A stretch of 64,000 bases of DNA, taken from the NCBI GenBank assembly GCA_023410875.1, contig JAEYPH010000014.1, forward strand, positions 1 to 64,000. The letters are read 5' to 3'. This DNA is from Bacillota bacterium. Its GTDB lineage: Bacteria > Bacillota > Clostridia > Christensenellales > UMGS416. Position 1 is the first letter of the stretch, and each line of letters starts with the position of its first letter. The position numbers and the translations under genes are program-made. The notes under the pieces are model-generated. The model had not been told where the DNA came from. It made no database searches and saw only the letters and a list, made by a program, of their open reading frames with translations. Of this stretch, positions 52,440 to 60,560 are shown in pieces.

Positions 52440-53129
52440 ATGGAAAAGACGATCTACATCGCCGACGATGAGCCCAACATCCGCGCGCTGATCAAGACAT
52501 TTCTGCAGAGCGAGGGCTTTGCCGTGCGCGACTTTGCCGATGGCGACGCGCTGTGGCAGGCATTCCAGACCCAGCCGGCGGACATGGTGATACTGGACAT
52601 CACGATGGCAGGTACCGACGGCCTCACGCTGTGCGCCCGCATCCGCGAGGCCAGCGCCGTGCCCATCATCATCGTCAGCGCCCGCGACAGCGAGCTGGAT
52701 CGCATTACCGGCATCACGCTGGGCTCCGACGATTATCTGACCAAGCCTTTTTCGCCAATGGAACTCGTGGCGCGGGCCAAGGCGCTGTTCCGCCGGGCGG
52801 GCATGGCTGCCCAGGCTGCCGACACGCCGCTGACCGCAGGAGACCTGACACTGCGCCCCAACACCCGCGAGGCCACCTTACGCGGCGCGCCGTTGGAGCT
52901 GACGCCCACCGAGTTCGCGCTGACGGCCTATTTGATCGCCCACAAGGACCGCGCCGTCAGCCGCGAGGAGCTGCTCAAGAACGTGTGGCAGTTCGATTTT
53001 GACGCCGACACCCGTGCCGCCGACGATGTCGTCAAGCGCCTGCGCAAGAAGCTGGCCGGCAGTTCGGTGCGCATCACGTCGGTGTGGGGGTTCGGCTTCC
53101 GCATGGAGGTGGACCATGCAGACCATTAA
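52440..53129 (+). CDS. OmpR/PhoB-family response regulator
   Basis: A 229-residue two-domain regulator. Receiver domain: acidic pair in IADDEPN, phospho-acceptor D53 in VILDITMAG, and Lys in YLTKPFSP near 103. The winged-helix domain (about 130-225) has LELTPTEFALTAYLIAHKDR and RAADDVVKRLRKKL with the wing GFGFRM. AAGGG lies 7 bases before the ATG at 52440. Its stop overlaps the kinase start by 14 bases. The divergent lipoprotein/coiled-coil genes are the nearest candidate targets. Confidence 0.93.
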   Translation: MEKTIYIADDEPNIRALIKTFLQSEGFAVRDFADGDALWQAFQTQPADMVILDITMAGTDGLTLCARIREASAVPIIIVSARDSELDRITGITLGSDDYLTKPFSPMELVARAKALFRRAGMAAQAADTPLTAGDLTLRPNTREATLRGAPLELTPTEFALTAYLIAHKDRAVSREELLKNVWQFDFDADTRAADDVVKRLRKKLAGSSVRITSVWGFGFRMEVDHADH

Positions 53130-54516
53130 GAGGACCATATTGCTGCCGCTGCTTTTGCTGATCGTCGGCATACCGGTGGTCACGATGCTGCTGTTCAACG
53201 GCGCGCTGCGCGTGTATGTGCGCAACACCGCCCGCGCCGAGCTGCAGAACGCCGCCCAGACCATGGGCCCGCTGCTCAAAAAAGAGCTGGCAGCCGACCT
53301 GGCCGTGGGCAATGCCGACACCTTGCGTCGGGCAGTGGCGGGCTTGCGCTCGGTGCTCAAGACCAGCGCGCTTTCGCTGCACACGGAGCTGCTGGTCGTG
53401 GGGCCCAAGGGCGCGCTGCTCTACCCGCGAAATGACGACGACAGCGAACTGAGTGCCCAGGAGCGCCAGCGCTTCGCCGAGATGGCCGCCGGACTGGAGC
53501 AGGGCGAGATACAGGCCGTGCGCGTGGGCCGCGCGCGGTTTCTGGTGCTGCGCGAGGCCGTTGGCAACGCGCAGCTGCGCCGGCAGGTGGCGCTGCTGTA
53601 TGTGGCGCCGTTGAGCGGCGCCAACGCGCTGATCGCCGTGGTCAACCTGCTGCTGGGTGTGATACTGGCCGTGGGCGTGGCGGTGGGCGTGGCCGTTACA
53701 CTGGCGCTGGCCCGGCGCATCGAGCGGCCGCTTAAGGAGCTGCACGATGTGACCGGCCGCATCGGCGCGGGCGATTTCGCCCAGACCCGCCGGCGCACCG
53801 GCATTCTGGAGCTGCGCCAACTGCAGACCAGCGTCAGCGACATGTCCGCTCGCCTGGCCGCCTATGACAGCGCCCAGAAAGTTTTTTTACAGAACGCCTC
53901 CCACGAGCTGCGCACGCCGCTCATGAGCATACAGGGCTATTCTGAGGGCATCCAGAAGGGCGTGCTGCCCGACGTGTGCGCGGCGGCCGGGGTCATCAAC
54001 GCCGAGAGCCGCCGGCTCAACGCGTTGGTGGACGAGCTGTTGACGCTGTCCCGGCTGGAGACGGCTTCCTACGAGCGCCACATGGAGCCCGTGGACCTGT
54101 GTGAGGCGCTGCAGGACCTGCAGCAGCGCCTGCAGGGCGCGGCCATGAAGGAGGGCAAGCGCGTGGAACTGGAGCTGCCGGCTGCGCCGCTGGTCGTGGG
54201 GGCCGATGAGGGCCTGCTCTCCCAAGCCGTGGGCAATCTGATTGCCAACGGCATCCGTTATGCCCGGCAGGCGGTGCGCCTGCGCCTGCGGGCCGAGGGC
54301 GGCCGGGCGGTGCTGGACATCGCCGACGACGGCGAGGGCATCGAACCCGAGGCGCTGCCGCACCTGTTTGAGCGCTTCTACAAGGGCAAGAAGGGCAACT
54401 TCGGCCTGGGCCTGGCCATCGCCAAGTCCGCCGTGGAGCTCATGGGCGGTCAGGTGTCGGCGCGCAATGCCGATGGGGGAGGGGCTGTGTTCACGGTGTC
54501 GCTGCCGCTGGCGTAA
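53116..54516 (+). CDS. Sensor histidine kinase (OmpR partner)
   Basis: A 466-residue membrane kinase. Helix 1 is at about 7-30, an extracellular domain follows to about 165, helix 2 (LIAVVNLLLGVILAVGVAVG) at about 175-198, then HAMP (RRIERPLKELHDVTGRIGAG). The phospho-acceptor motif is NASHELRTPLMSIQGY with His near 265. The ATPase domain has NLIANGIRYA, DIADDGEGIE and GNFGLGLAIAKS. It overlaps the response regulator gene by 14 bases. Confidence 0.92.
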   Translation: MQTIKRTILLPLLLLIVGIPVVTMLLFNGALRVYVRNTARAELQNAAQTMGPLLKKELAADLAVGNADTLRRAVAGLRSVLKTSALSLHTELLVVGPKGALLYPRNDDDSELSAQERQRFAEMAAGLEQGEIQAVRVGRARFLVLREAVGNAQLRRQVALLYVAPLSGANALIAVVNLLLGVILAVGVAVGVAVTLALARRIERPLKELHDVTGRIGAGDFAQTRRRTGILELRQLQTSVSDMSARLAAYDSAQKVFLQNASHELRTPLMSIQGYSEGIQKGVLPDVCAAAGVINAESRRLNALVDELLTLSRLETASYERHMEPVDLCEALQDLQQRLQGAAMKEGKRVELELPAAPLVVGADEGLLSQAVGNLIANGIRYARQAVRLRLRAEGGRAVLDIADDGEGIEPEALPHLFERFYKGKKGNFGLGLAIAKSAVELMGGQVSARNADGGGAVFTVSLPLA

Positions 54517-54558
54517 CACGGTGCGTGCTTTTGACTGTTATGGCCCAGCCGCATTTGG

Positions 54559-54564
54559 TATACT
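54559..54564 (+). promoter_or_regulatory. Extended -10 promoter of murG
   Basis: TGG-TATACT, 35 bases before the GTG start of murG; it lies just after the kinase stop, so murG is probably transcribed separately. Confidence 0.45.
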
Positions 54565-54598
54565 ATGGAGTAGATTCTGTGATATCGGGGACATCGAC

Positions 54599-55675
54599 GT
54601 GAACAAGACCATCGTGCTGACCGGCGGCGGCACCGCCGGCCACATCACGCCCAACTTGGCGCTGATCCCGCTGCTGCGGCAGCGCGGCTATGAAGTGCAT
54701 TACATCGGCGACCGCAACGGCATGGAGCGCCGCCTGACCGAGGATACCGGCGTTACATTCCACGGCATTTCCTCGGGCAAGCTGCGCCGCTATCTGGATC
54801 TTAAGAACCTGACCGACCCCTTCCGCGTGGCCGCCGGCGTGGCGCAGTCCTTCTCTCTGCTGCGGCGCTTAAAGCCCGCGGCCATCTTCAGCAAGGGGGG
54901 CTTTGTGTCGGTGCCGGTGGCCTTTGCGGCGCGCCTGGCCCATGTGCCGCTGGTGCTGCACGAGAGCGACTTGACGCCGGGGCTGGCCAACCGGCTGGCG
55001 CTGGGCTCGGCCCTGCGGGTGTGTACGACGTTCCCCGAGACCGCGGCCCACTTGGGCGCCAAGGCCCGCCACACGGGCACGCCCATCCGCGCGGCGCTCT
55101 ATGAGGGCCACGCCGAGCAGGGGCTGCGGCTGTGTGGCTGGCAGCGGGAGGGTCTGCCGGTGCTCATGAGCATGGGAGGCAGCCAGGGCGCCGGCGCCAT
55201 CAACGCCGCGCTGCGCGCGGCGCTGCCCAAGCTGCTCAAGAGATTCCGCGTGGTGCACCTGTGCGGCAAAGGCAACGTGGACGAGGGCCTGAAAGCGACG
55301 CCGGGCTATGCCCAGTTCGAGTATGTGGGCGCGGAACTGCCGGACCTGCTGGCAGCCACGGCCATGGTCGTGAGCCGCGCCGGGGCCAACTCCATCTTCG
55401 AGTTTCTGGCGCTGCGCAAGCCCATGCTGCTGATCCCGCTGCCGCTGGCCAGCAGCCGCGGCGACCAAATCGACAACGCCAAGAGCTTTGCGGGTCAGGG
55501 CTTCGCCCGGGTGCTGCCCCAGGAGACCATGACCGCCGACAGCCTGTACGACGCCATACTGGACACCTGGGCCAAGGCCCCCGCCATGCGGGCCGCCATG
55601 GAAGCCCAGGGCGCGCCCGATGGCACCATGGCCGTGCTGGAGGAGATTGAAAAAGCTGCTTCCGCCCGGAAATAG
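54599..55675 (+). CDS. murG: MurG, lipid II-forming GlcNAc transferase
   Basis: A 358-residue GT28 glycosyltransferase that adds GlcNAc to lipid I on the cytoplasmic face of the membrane, the last step before lipid II flipping. Diagnostic motifs: LTGGGTAGHITPNLALI at the N-terminus, FSKGGFVSVPVAFAAR, LHESDLTPGLANRL, MSMGGSQGAGAINAALR, and the UDP-GlcNAc site VVSRAGANSIFEFLALRKP with PLPLASSRGDQIDNA. The start is GTG, with GGGGA upstream. It stands outside any dcw cluster, flanked by a two-component system and a VTC gene, so a second, cluster-encoded copy cannot be excluded. Confidence 0.92.
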   Translation: MNKTIVLTGGGTAGHITPNLALIPLLRQRGYEVHYIGDRNGMERRLTEDTGVTFHGISSGKLRRYLDLKNLTDPFRVAAGVAQSFSLLRRLKPAAIFSKGGFVSVPVAFAARLAHVPLVLHESDLTPGLANRLALGSALRVCTTFPETAAHLGAKARHTGTPIRAALYEGHAEQGLRLCGWQREGLPVLMSMGGSQGAGAINAALRAALPKLLKRFRVVHLCGKGNVDEGLKATPGYAQFEYVGAELPDLLAATAMVVSRAGANSIFEFLALRKPMLLIPLPLASSRGDQIDNAKSFAGQGFARVLPQETMTADSLYDAILDTWAKAPAMRAAMEAQGAPDGTMAVLEEIEKAASARK

Positions 55676-55686
55676 CCGCTGGCAGG

Positions 55687-55735
55687 AATCGCTGCCCGGA
55701 CCCGTGCCCGGGCGGCGATTGTTTACGACTTTTTG
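55687..55735 (+). terminator. Intrinsic terminator after murG
   Basis: AATCGCTGCCCGG and CCGGGCGGCGATT form a 13-bp stem with one G-U pair, followed by GTTTACGACTTTTT. Confidence 0.7.
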
Positions 55736-55760
55736 ACAACCCGGTGGTTGCAATTGCTTA
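55733..55760 (+). promoter_or_regulatory. -35 region of the VTC operon promoter
   Basis: A consensus TTGACA (55733-55738) is 46 bases before the VTC start. The best -10 at 17-18 bases (GCTTAA) is weak; an alternative pair is TTGCAA at 55748 with AACATA 17 bases further on. Confidence 0.35.
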
Positions 55761-55783
55761 ACGTTCTGTTAACATAGGCAGGT

Positions 55784-56527
55784 ATGATGCACTTCGCACA
55801 CACAGACCGCGGCCCAATGCCGGCCGCGGCCAAACCGGCCTTTCGCCACGAGCTCAAGTATATCCTGAGCGCGCCGGAGGCGGCCATGCTGCGCGGCCGC
55901 CTGGGCGGCCTGCTGCGGCAGGACAGCCATGCCGTTGCGCAGGGCCGCTACAAGATCCGCAGCCTGTACTTTGACGACTGGCGCTCCAGTGCCTACGAGG
56001 ACAAGCTCTCCGGCCTGGCCCGGCGGTTCAAATACCGCGTGCGCGTCTACAATGACAGCGATGCCGAGATCCATCTGGAGCGCAAGAACAAGCAGGGCAA
56101 CTACGTGTACAAGGAATCGGCCAGCCTGACCCGCGGTATGCTGGAAGGCCTGCTGCGCGGAGACCATCGGCCTCTGCTCCAAGACCCGCAGCCGCTGTGC
56201 CGTCAGTTCTATGTGGATTGCGCGGTCAACCTGCAGCGGCCCCGGGTGCTCATCGATTATGAGCGGGAGCCCTTCGTGTGCGACGTGGGACAGGTGCGCA
56301 TCACCTTCGATACCAACATCCGCGCCGGCAGCGTGCCGAGGGATCTGTTTGACGCCCGCGCGCCCATGATCAACCTGCTGGGGCCGGATCTGCTGATCCT
56401 GGAGGTCAAATACACGGGGCTGCTGCCCGCCCTGGTGCGCAGCGCTCTGCCCAGGGGCGGCGGTATGGCCGAGGCGGTCTCCAAGTTCGTGCTGGCCTGT
56501 GAGAAGGTCCCCTACCGCACCCGATAA
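55784..56527 (+). CDS. VTC-domain protein (polyphosphate polymerase-like)
   Basis: A 247-residue VTC domain, the tunnel-shaped fold of the yeast vacuolar polyphosphate polymerase. Basic and acidic tunnel residues are in FRHELKYILS, YKIRSLYFDD, FKYRVRVYND, EIHLERKNKQGN and RPRVLIDYEREPFV, with the final strand LLILEVKYTGLLP. Synthesis of polyphosphate from ATP is the family inference, but many bacterial members paired with DUF4956 proteins are not biochemically tested. The two ATGs at 55784 and 55787 are near a weak AGGCAGG. The DUF4956 gene follows after 23 bases. The CotH-like kinase gene often found in such operons is missing. Confidence 0.85.
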   Translation: MMHFAHTDRGPMPAAAKPAFRHELKYILSAPEAAMLRGRLGGLLRQDSHAVAQGRYKIRSLYFDDWRSSAYEDKLSGLARRFKYRVRVYNDSDAEIHLERKNKQGNYVYKESASLTRGMLEGLLRGDHRPLLQDPQPLCRQFYVDCAVNLQRPRVLIDYEREPFVCDVGQVRITFDTNIRAGSVPRDLFDARAPMINLLGPDLLILEVKYTGLLPALVRSALPRGGGMAEAVSKFVLACEKVPYRTR

Positions 56528-56550
56528 ATTCACCCAACCCGGAGGACCCG

Positions 56551-57252
56551 ATGAACGACACCAACCCCAACGTTACGGCCAATGACTTCCTCAAGGCGCT
56601 GCTCAACGACACCACGATGCTGGGCAGCGCCATGACGCTGGAAAAGGCGATCTCCATCGTGATTACGCTGCTGGTGGCGCTGGCGGCGGGCTTTTTGATC
56701 TACTTCATCTACCGCAAGCTGTTCCGCGGCGTGGTCTACAGCCAGGGTTTCGCCGCCACGCTGGTGGGCATGACGGTGCTCACGTGCATGGTCACGCTGG
56801 CGCTGGGCACCAACATTGTGCTTTCGCTGGGCATGGTGGGCGCGCTGAGCATCGTGCGCTACCGAACCGCCATCAAGGAGCCCATAGATCTGCTGTATCT
56901 GTTCTGGGCCATTACCGCCGGCATCACCATCGGGGCCACGCTCTACTTCCTCGTGGCGGCGGCGTCGGCGGCGCTCATCGTCGTGCTGCTGATCCTTTCC
57001 CGCGCCCGGCGCGACCAGTCCTTCGTCATGGTCATCCACCACGACGGCGGCGAGCTGACCGCGGAGCTGGCCCGGGTGCTGGGCAAGATGCGCTACACGA
57101 TCCGCAGCCGCACGTTGCGCGCCCAGGATAGCGAGCTCGTCGTAGAGGTGCGCGCCCGCCGCAACGATGTGAGCTTCGCCGATCAGGTGCGGGCGTTGGC
57201 CGGGGTAGAGGATGTCACGCTGGTGCAATACAACGGGGAATATTCAGGCTGA
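56551..57252 (+). CDS. DUF4956 membrane protein
   Basis: A 233-residue protein with about four helices between residues 28 and 150 (LEKAISIVITLLVALAAGFL, TLVGMTVLTCMVTLALGTNI). The family signature SLGMVGALSIVRYRTAIKEP is near 90-110, and a soluble ferredoxin-like tail follows (MVIHHDGGELTAELARVLGK). DUF4956 proteins co-occur with VTC-domain proteins, and this pair is probably one membrane-linked unit for polyphosphate or a related polymer. GGAGGA lies 6 bases before the ATG. Confidence 0.85.
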   Translation: MNDTNPNVTANDFLKALLNDTTMLGSAMTLEKAISIVITLLVALAAGFLIYFIYRKLFRGVVYSQGFAATLVGMTVLTCMVTLALGTNIVLSLGMVGALSIVRYRTAIKEPIDLLYLFWAITAGITIGATLYFLVAAASAALIVVLLILSRARRDQSFVMVIHHDGGELTAELARVLGKMRYTIRSRTLRAQDSELVVEVRARRNDVSFADQVRALAGVEDVTLVQYNGEYSG

Positions 57253-57305
57253 TATCATCTGTGTTGAGCTGTGCAAAGAAGAACACGCCGCCTGTGCCGA
57301 TGCTC

Positions 57306-57782
57306 TCATAGAGAATCGGACAACCTCCAGCCATCGGAGTAGGCGTAGCTCACTTCCATATTGTCGTTGGCTCCAAACAGACGCTTTTGCGGGCCGGAGA
57401 AGTAATTGCCTCTATCGGACGTGAAGCGCAGCATGCAATAATCCGGGTCGGCAGGCCCGAGGGGATAGAACTTTTCGTCGCCCTGCGCCCAAAAGGCTTG
57501 CTTCGTTTCCATATCCGTGCAGACCTGCACGTGACCGGTCAGCATCAAGCCGGTCACATTTTGAGGATCCATAAAGTAAACGCATGCTTTGGGATTCCTA
57601 AGCCACTGCTGTGTGCGGATGGCGGACCTATTTGTTGAGAACCAGAAGACTTGAAGGCCTTCGTTTTTCCGTTTGAACATGGTTTTCGCGTTGGGAAATC
57701 CGTTTTCGTCAATGGAGCAGACGATCGCGTCTCGGCGGCTCTCAATCAGCTTGAGCATGTCCTGTTTGGGTTGATCGTTCAT
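57306..57782 (-). CDS. Pyridoxamine 5'-phosphate oxidase-like flavin-binding protein
   Basis: A 158-residue split-barrel protein of the general-stress/PNPOx-like family. Its strands read AIVCSIDENGFPNAKTMFKR, LQVFWFSTNRSAIRTQQWLR and NPKACVYFMDPQNVTGLMLTGHVQV. Such proteins bind FMN or F420 and are usually reductases of unknown substrate; the catalytic residues of true PNPOx are not evident. GGAGG lies 8 bases before the ATG. The upstream region has overlapping palindromes (ACTATATAGT at 57823-57832) that could be an operator. GC is lower than in the preceding genes. Confidence 0.85.
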   Translation of the reverse strand: MNDQPKQDMLKLIESRRDAIVCSIDENGFPNAKTMFKRKNEGLQVFWFSTNRSAIRTQQWLRNPKACVYFMDPQNVTGLMLTGHVQVCTDMETKQAFWAQGDEKFYPLGPADPDYCMLRFTSDRGNYFSGPQKRLFGANDNMEVSYAYSDGWRLSDSL

Positions 57783-57822
57783 GGGCGGCCTCCATAAGGT
57801 TTATATCACCATATAGAATAGT

Positions 57823-57832
57823 ACTATATAGT
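57823..57832. promoter_or_regulatory. Palindrome upstream of the flavin-binding gene
   Basis: ACTATATAGT, overlapped by ATAGTACTAT, forms a run of AT-rich dyads 41 bases before the start at 57782, consistent with a promoter plus operator. No further support. Confidence 0.3.
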
Positions 57833-57883
57833 ATGTTTCGTCAAGATCAATCCTCTTTTTGCAGAAATCTTTGACAAGGCGAG

Positions 57884-57911
57884 CGGCCGGCGAATGTTTC
57901 GCCGGCCGCTT
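57884..57911 (-). terminator. Hairpin behind the AraC-GyrI gene
   Basis: GCGGCCGGCGAA and TTCGCCGGCCGC form a perfect 12-bp stem 14 bases past the stop at 57925; the following T-tract on the minus strand is poor. Confidence 0.5.
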
Positions 57912-57924
57912 TGGTCCGTATTGC

Positions 57925-58752
57925 CTACTTCTGAATTGGTATATATATGTCCACCTCGCAGTGGTCTGCGGCGTCGTCCCAGCGCACATAGCGCTCTATG
58001 GTTGGCGTGTCGGCCTGGCGGTATTCACTCTGAGGCAGAAATTCGCTGTAGATGCGCCTCCAGGTGTCGCCCAGTGTGCCTTCGGAGATGGCGCCGCTGG
58101 CGGTGAATACCAGAAACGATCCGGCGGGGTAGTCGTAGTGGTCCAGGTCCGGCGAATCGTCATCGGCCTGCGCGGCCACCATGTAATCGTTGCTGCCGTC
58201 AGCGCCAAAACCAAAGCACAGCCCCAGCAGCGGGGCGCCGCCGGCCAGCGCCTGCAGCCGCTCCAGGCTGTTGCCAGCCTTTACCAGCGCCCATGTTCCG
58301 CCGCCGTAAGGCGTCGTGCGCCGCACGCCGCTCACGCGGAATGTTTCCTTATTCAACAGTCGATAATCCATTTCGTGCTCCCCCTTGATAGATAGTGTGA
58401 AACGCAGGCGGGTATAGAATTTTAGAGGGATGTCCGCGCGGCGCGCGGCGATGGGAACCACGCCGTGCAGGCGCTTGAACGCTACGGCAAAGGCGTCGGA
58501 GGAGTCATAGCCATACTTCATGGCAATGTCGATGACCTTTGCGTCGGTGTTGCGGATGTCATAGGCGGCGCACGTCAGCCGCCGGCGGCGGATATACTCC
58601 GAGAGCGGTATGCCGGCGATCTGCGCGAAGATGCGCAGAAATAACCCGTAGGAGCACGCCATCCGCCGCGCGATGGCATCCGGGTCCGGTTCGTCACAGA
58701 GGTGATCCTCCACATAGTCCAGCGCGTCGTTCAGTCGGTCCATCCAGTCCAT
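57925..58752 (-). CDS. AraC-family regulator with GyrI-like domain
   Basis: A 275-residue regulator. Residues 1-105 hold two helix-turn-helix motifs (AIARRMACSYGLFLRIFAQI, IDIAMKYGYDSSDAFAVAFK). Residues about 125-275 are a GyrI-like/SOUL-type effector-binding domain (YRLLNKETFRVSGVRRTTPY, YDYPAGSFLVFTASG, DTWRRIYSEFLPQSEYRQA, VDIYIPIQK), which binds hydrophobic small molecules in MarA/Rob-like regulators. It is a single gene; no obvious target is adjacent. Note the contrast with the AraC protein at 774, which has a different C-terminal domain. Confidence 0.9.
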   Translation of the reverse strand: MDWMDRLNDALDYVEDHLCDEPDPDAIARRMACSYGLFLRIFAQIAGIPLSEYIRRRRLTCAAYDIRNTDAKVIDIAMKYGYDSSDAFAVAFKRLHGVVPIAARRADIPLKFYTRLRFTLSIKGEHEMDYRLLNKETFRVSGVRRTTPYGGGTWALVKAGNSLERLQALAGGAPLLGLCFGFGADGSNDYMVAAQADDDSPDLDHYDYPAGSFLVFTASGAISEGTLGDTWRRIYSEFLPQSEYRQADTPTIERYVRWDDAADHCEVDIYIPIQK

Positions 58753-58927
58753 CGTTCCACCGCCTGTGTACAGGATACCGCGTTTAGCGGCGACGCACCC
58801 ATTATTTCACGCACAGGTAGTAACGGCAAGAGGCCGCATACGCCCCATTTTATTCTGTTTTTCTATGAGCGAATGGATTTCATAGAAATAATCTTATATT
58901 TGACTTTGGTTTTTTTAAGAAAAGTGT

Positions 58928-58933
58928 TAAAAT
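58928..58933 (+). promoter_or_regulatory. Extended -10 promoter of the FapA gene
   Basis: TGT-TAAAAT inside a very AT-rich block (58860-58960). It implies a leader of about 75 bases containing two small hairpins (GGGT...ACCC and GCC...GGC) near 58978-59012. Confidence 0.4.
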
Positions 58934-59015
58934 ATTGTTAAAACTACTTATGCTATTCATACAATCAGCGACGAGTAGGGTGAATGAAAACCCGATGCCG
59001 AAGGGGGCAATTGCC

Positions 59016-60461
59016 ATGGATATCTCCGAACGGGCTGTCAAAGGTGCAAATGATAGACCGGATGCAACTCCGTCGGACGTCCCTGCTGCTGTGGACGCGA
59101 TCATTCATGTTGTAATCGCCGAAGGCGAGCTGGAGGCTTATCTTCATATTGAGCCTCCCCGAAACGGAGGCGCGGCGCCAACCCTTGATGCGATGATGGC
59201 CGCGCTGTCAGCGGCAGGCGTGTCCCGTTTTATAGACACGGAAAGATTGAAGAAGCTTGAGGCGGAGCCGGTTTATGACCGCGAGATTCCGGTTGCCCGG
59301 GGTGTCGCCGCTGTAAACGGCGTGGATGGCACGGCAACCCTCCGGATCGGCACTGAGAAGAACCTGAAGCCCAAGGAAAAGGAAGACGGTACAGTGGATT
59401 ATCATGATCTGGGCACTGTGGAAAATGTCGCCCAGGGGCAGGTGTTATGCGTCATCACTTTGCCCACGGAGGGCACTGCAGGTGTTTCGGTGAAAGGAAA
59501 AGAGCTGCCGCAGAGAAAGGGCCGGCCGGTGCGATCCTACCTGGGTAAGAATACGGAACTGAGCCCAGACGGCACCGCCATTTTGTCGCAAATAAATGGT
59601 CAGATTCAATTTGATGGCCAGAAGATCAGTGTTACCGAGACGTTCTATATCAAGGAAGACATCGATCATTCCACCGGCAACATCAAGGTTGTCAGAAATC
59701 TGTTTGTCCCAGGCATGGTGATGCCGGGATTCAAGGTTGAGGCCGGTGAAAATGTCACGATTATGGGAAGAGTGGAGTCTTCGGCGGTGAAGGCCGGCGG
59801 CAACATAACGGTGCACAGTGGCGTCATCGGCGGCGAGATGCATTGCGACGGGGATCTGAAGTGCAGGTTTATCGAGAACAGCAACATATTCGTAGGGGGC
59901 AACATCAAGGCGGAATACATCATAAACAGCAACGTCAGATGCGGCAAAAGCATTAAAGTCAGCGGAGCACTGGCCAGGATCATCGGCGGCAGCTGTACCG
60001 CGGGCCAAAACATCGAAGCCCACATGATCGGCTCTCCCGCCAATGTCCAGACAAGGCTGGAACTGGGCGCCGACCACACCGTACTCGAACGGCAGCAAAA
60101 ACTGTTGGCCCAGATAGCGGAGATGGAGAAGCAAATCAAAAGTCTGAGGCCGCTGATTGCGTTGCTGCAGCAACTGGAGGCCGGCAACCGGCTGACACCG
60201 GACAAGAGGCAGATTCTGGACAATGCCAACTATACATATGACGCCAGCACAAAGGGCGTGGCGGAAGCAACAAAGGAGCTGGAGGAAATCGCCCAGGCCG
60301 TCAGGATTAGGGGATTTGGCCGCATTTTCTGCACCGGCACCATCTATCCGGGCGTCAAGGTTGCGATTGGACAAGCGAACCTAACCATTCGGGACGCTTT
60401 GAAGGAATCCATGCTTACCTATAAGGACGGCGAAATCTGCGTGGGCAGCGCCCGCCGTTAG
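59016..60461 (+). CDS. FapA (DUF342) family protein
   Basis: A 481-residue DUF342/FapA protein. The N-terminal domain (VVIAEGELEAYLHIEPPRNG, DREIPVARGVAAVNGVDGTA) is followed by a right-handed beta-helix (GNIKVVRNLFVPGMVMPGFK, VTIMGRVESSAVKAGGNITV) and a coiled-coil (VLERQQKLLAQIAEMEKQIK). In some bacteria members influence flagellar assembly or polar localisation; no flagellar gene is in this window, so that role is uncertain. AGGGGG is 9 bases before the ATG at 59016; an open frame continues upstream without a ribosome site. GC is lower than in its left neighbours. Confidence 0.85.
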   Translation: MDISERAVKGANDRPDATPSDVPAAVDAIIHVVIAEGELEAYLHIEPPRNGGAAPTLDAMMAALSAAGVSRFIDTERLKKLEAEPVYDREIPVARGVAAVNGVDGTATLRIGTEKNLKPKEKEDGTVDYHDLGTVENVAQGQVLCVITLPTEGTAGVSVKGKELPQRKGRPVRSYLGKNTELSPDGTAILSQINGQIQFDGQKISVTETFYIKEDIDHSTGNIKVVRNLFVPGMVMPGFKVEAGENVTIMGRVESSAVKAGGNITVHSGVIGGEMHCDGDLKCRFIENSNIFVGGNIKAEYIINSNVRCGKSIKVSGALARIIGGSCTAGQNIEAHMIGSPANVQTRLELGADHTVLERQQKLLAQIAEMEKQIKSLRPLIALLQQLEAGNRLTPDKRQILDNANYTYDASTKGVAEATKELEEIAQAVRIRGFGRIFCTGTIYPGVKVAIGQANLTIRDALKESMLTYKDGEICVGSARR

Positions 60462-60560
60462 GACCTGCCCATGCGGGGTCGGGGCGCAGCTTCGCTTGAC
60501 ATCCCGCCAATACCTGTTACATTAGCAGAAGCAAGATAATTCTATGTATGGGGTGATGGC

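Noticed and set aside
58975..59015. Cyclic di-GMP riboswitch before FapA
   Set aside because: The conserved core of that class is not present; only small unrelated hairpins are seen.
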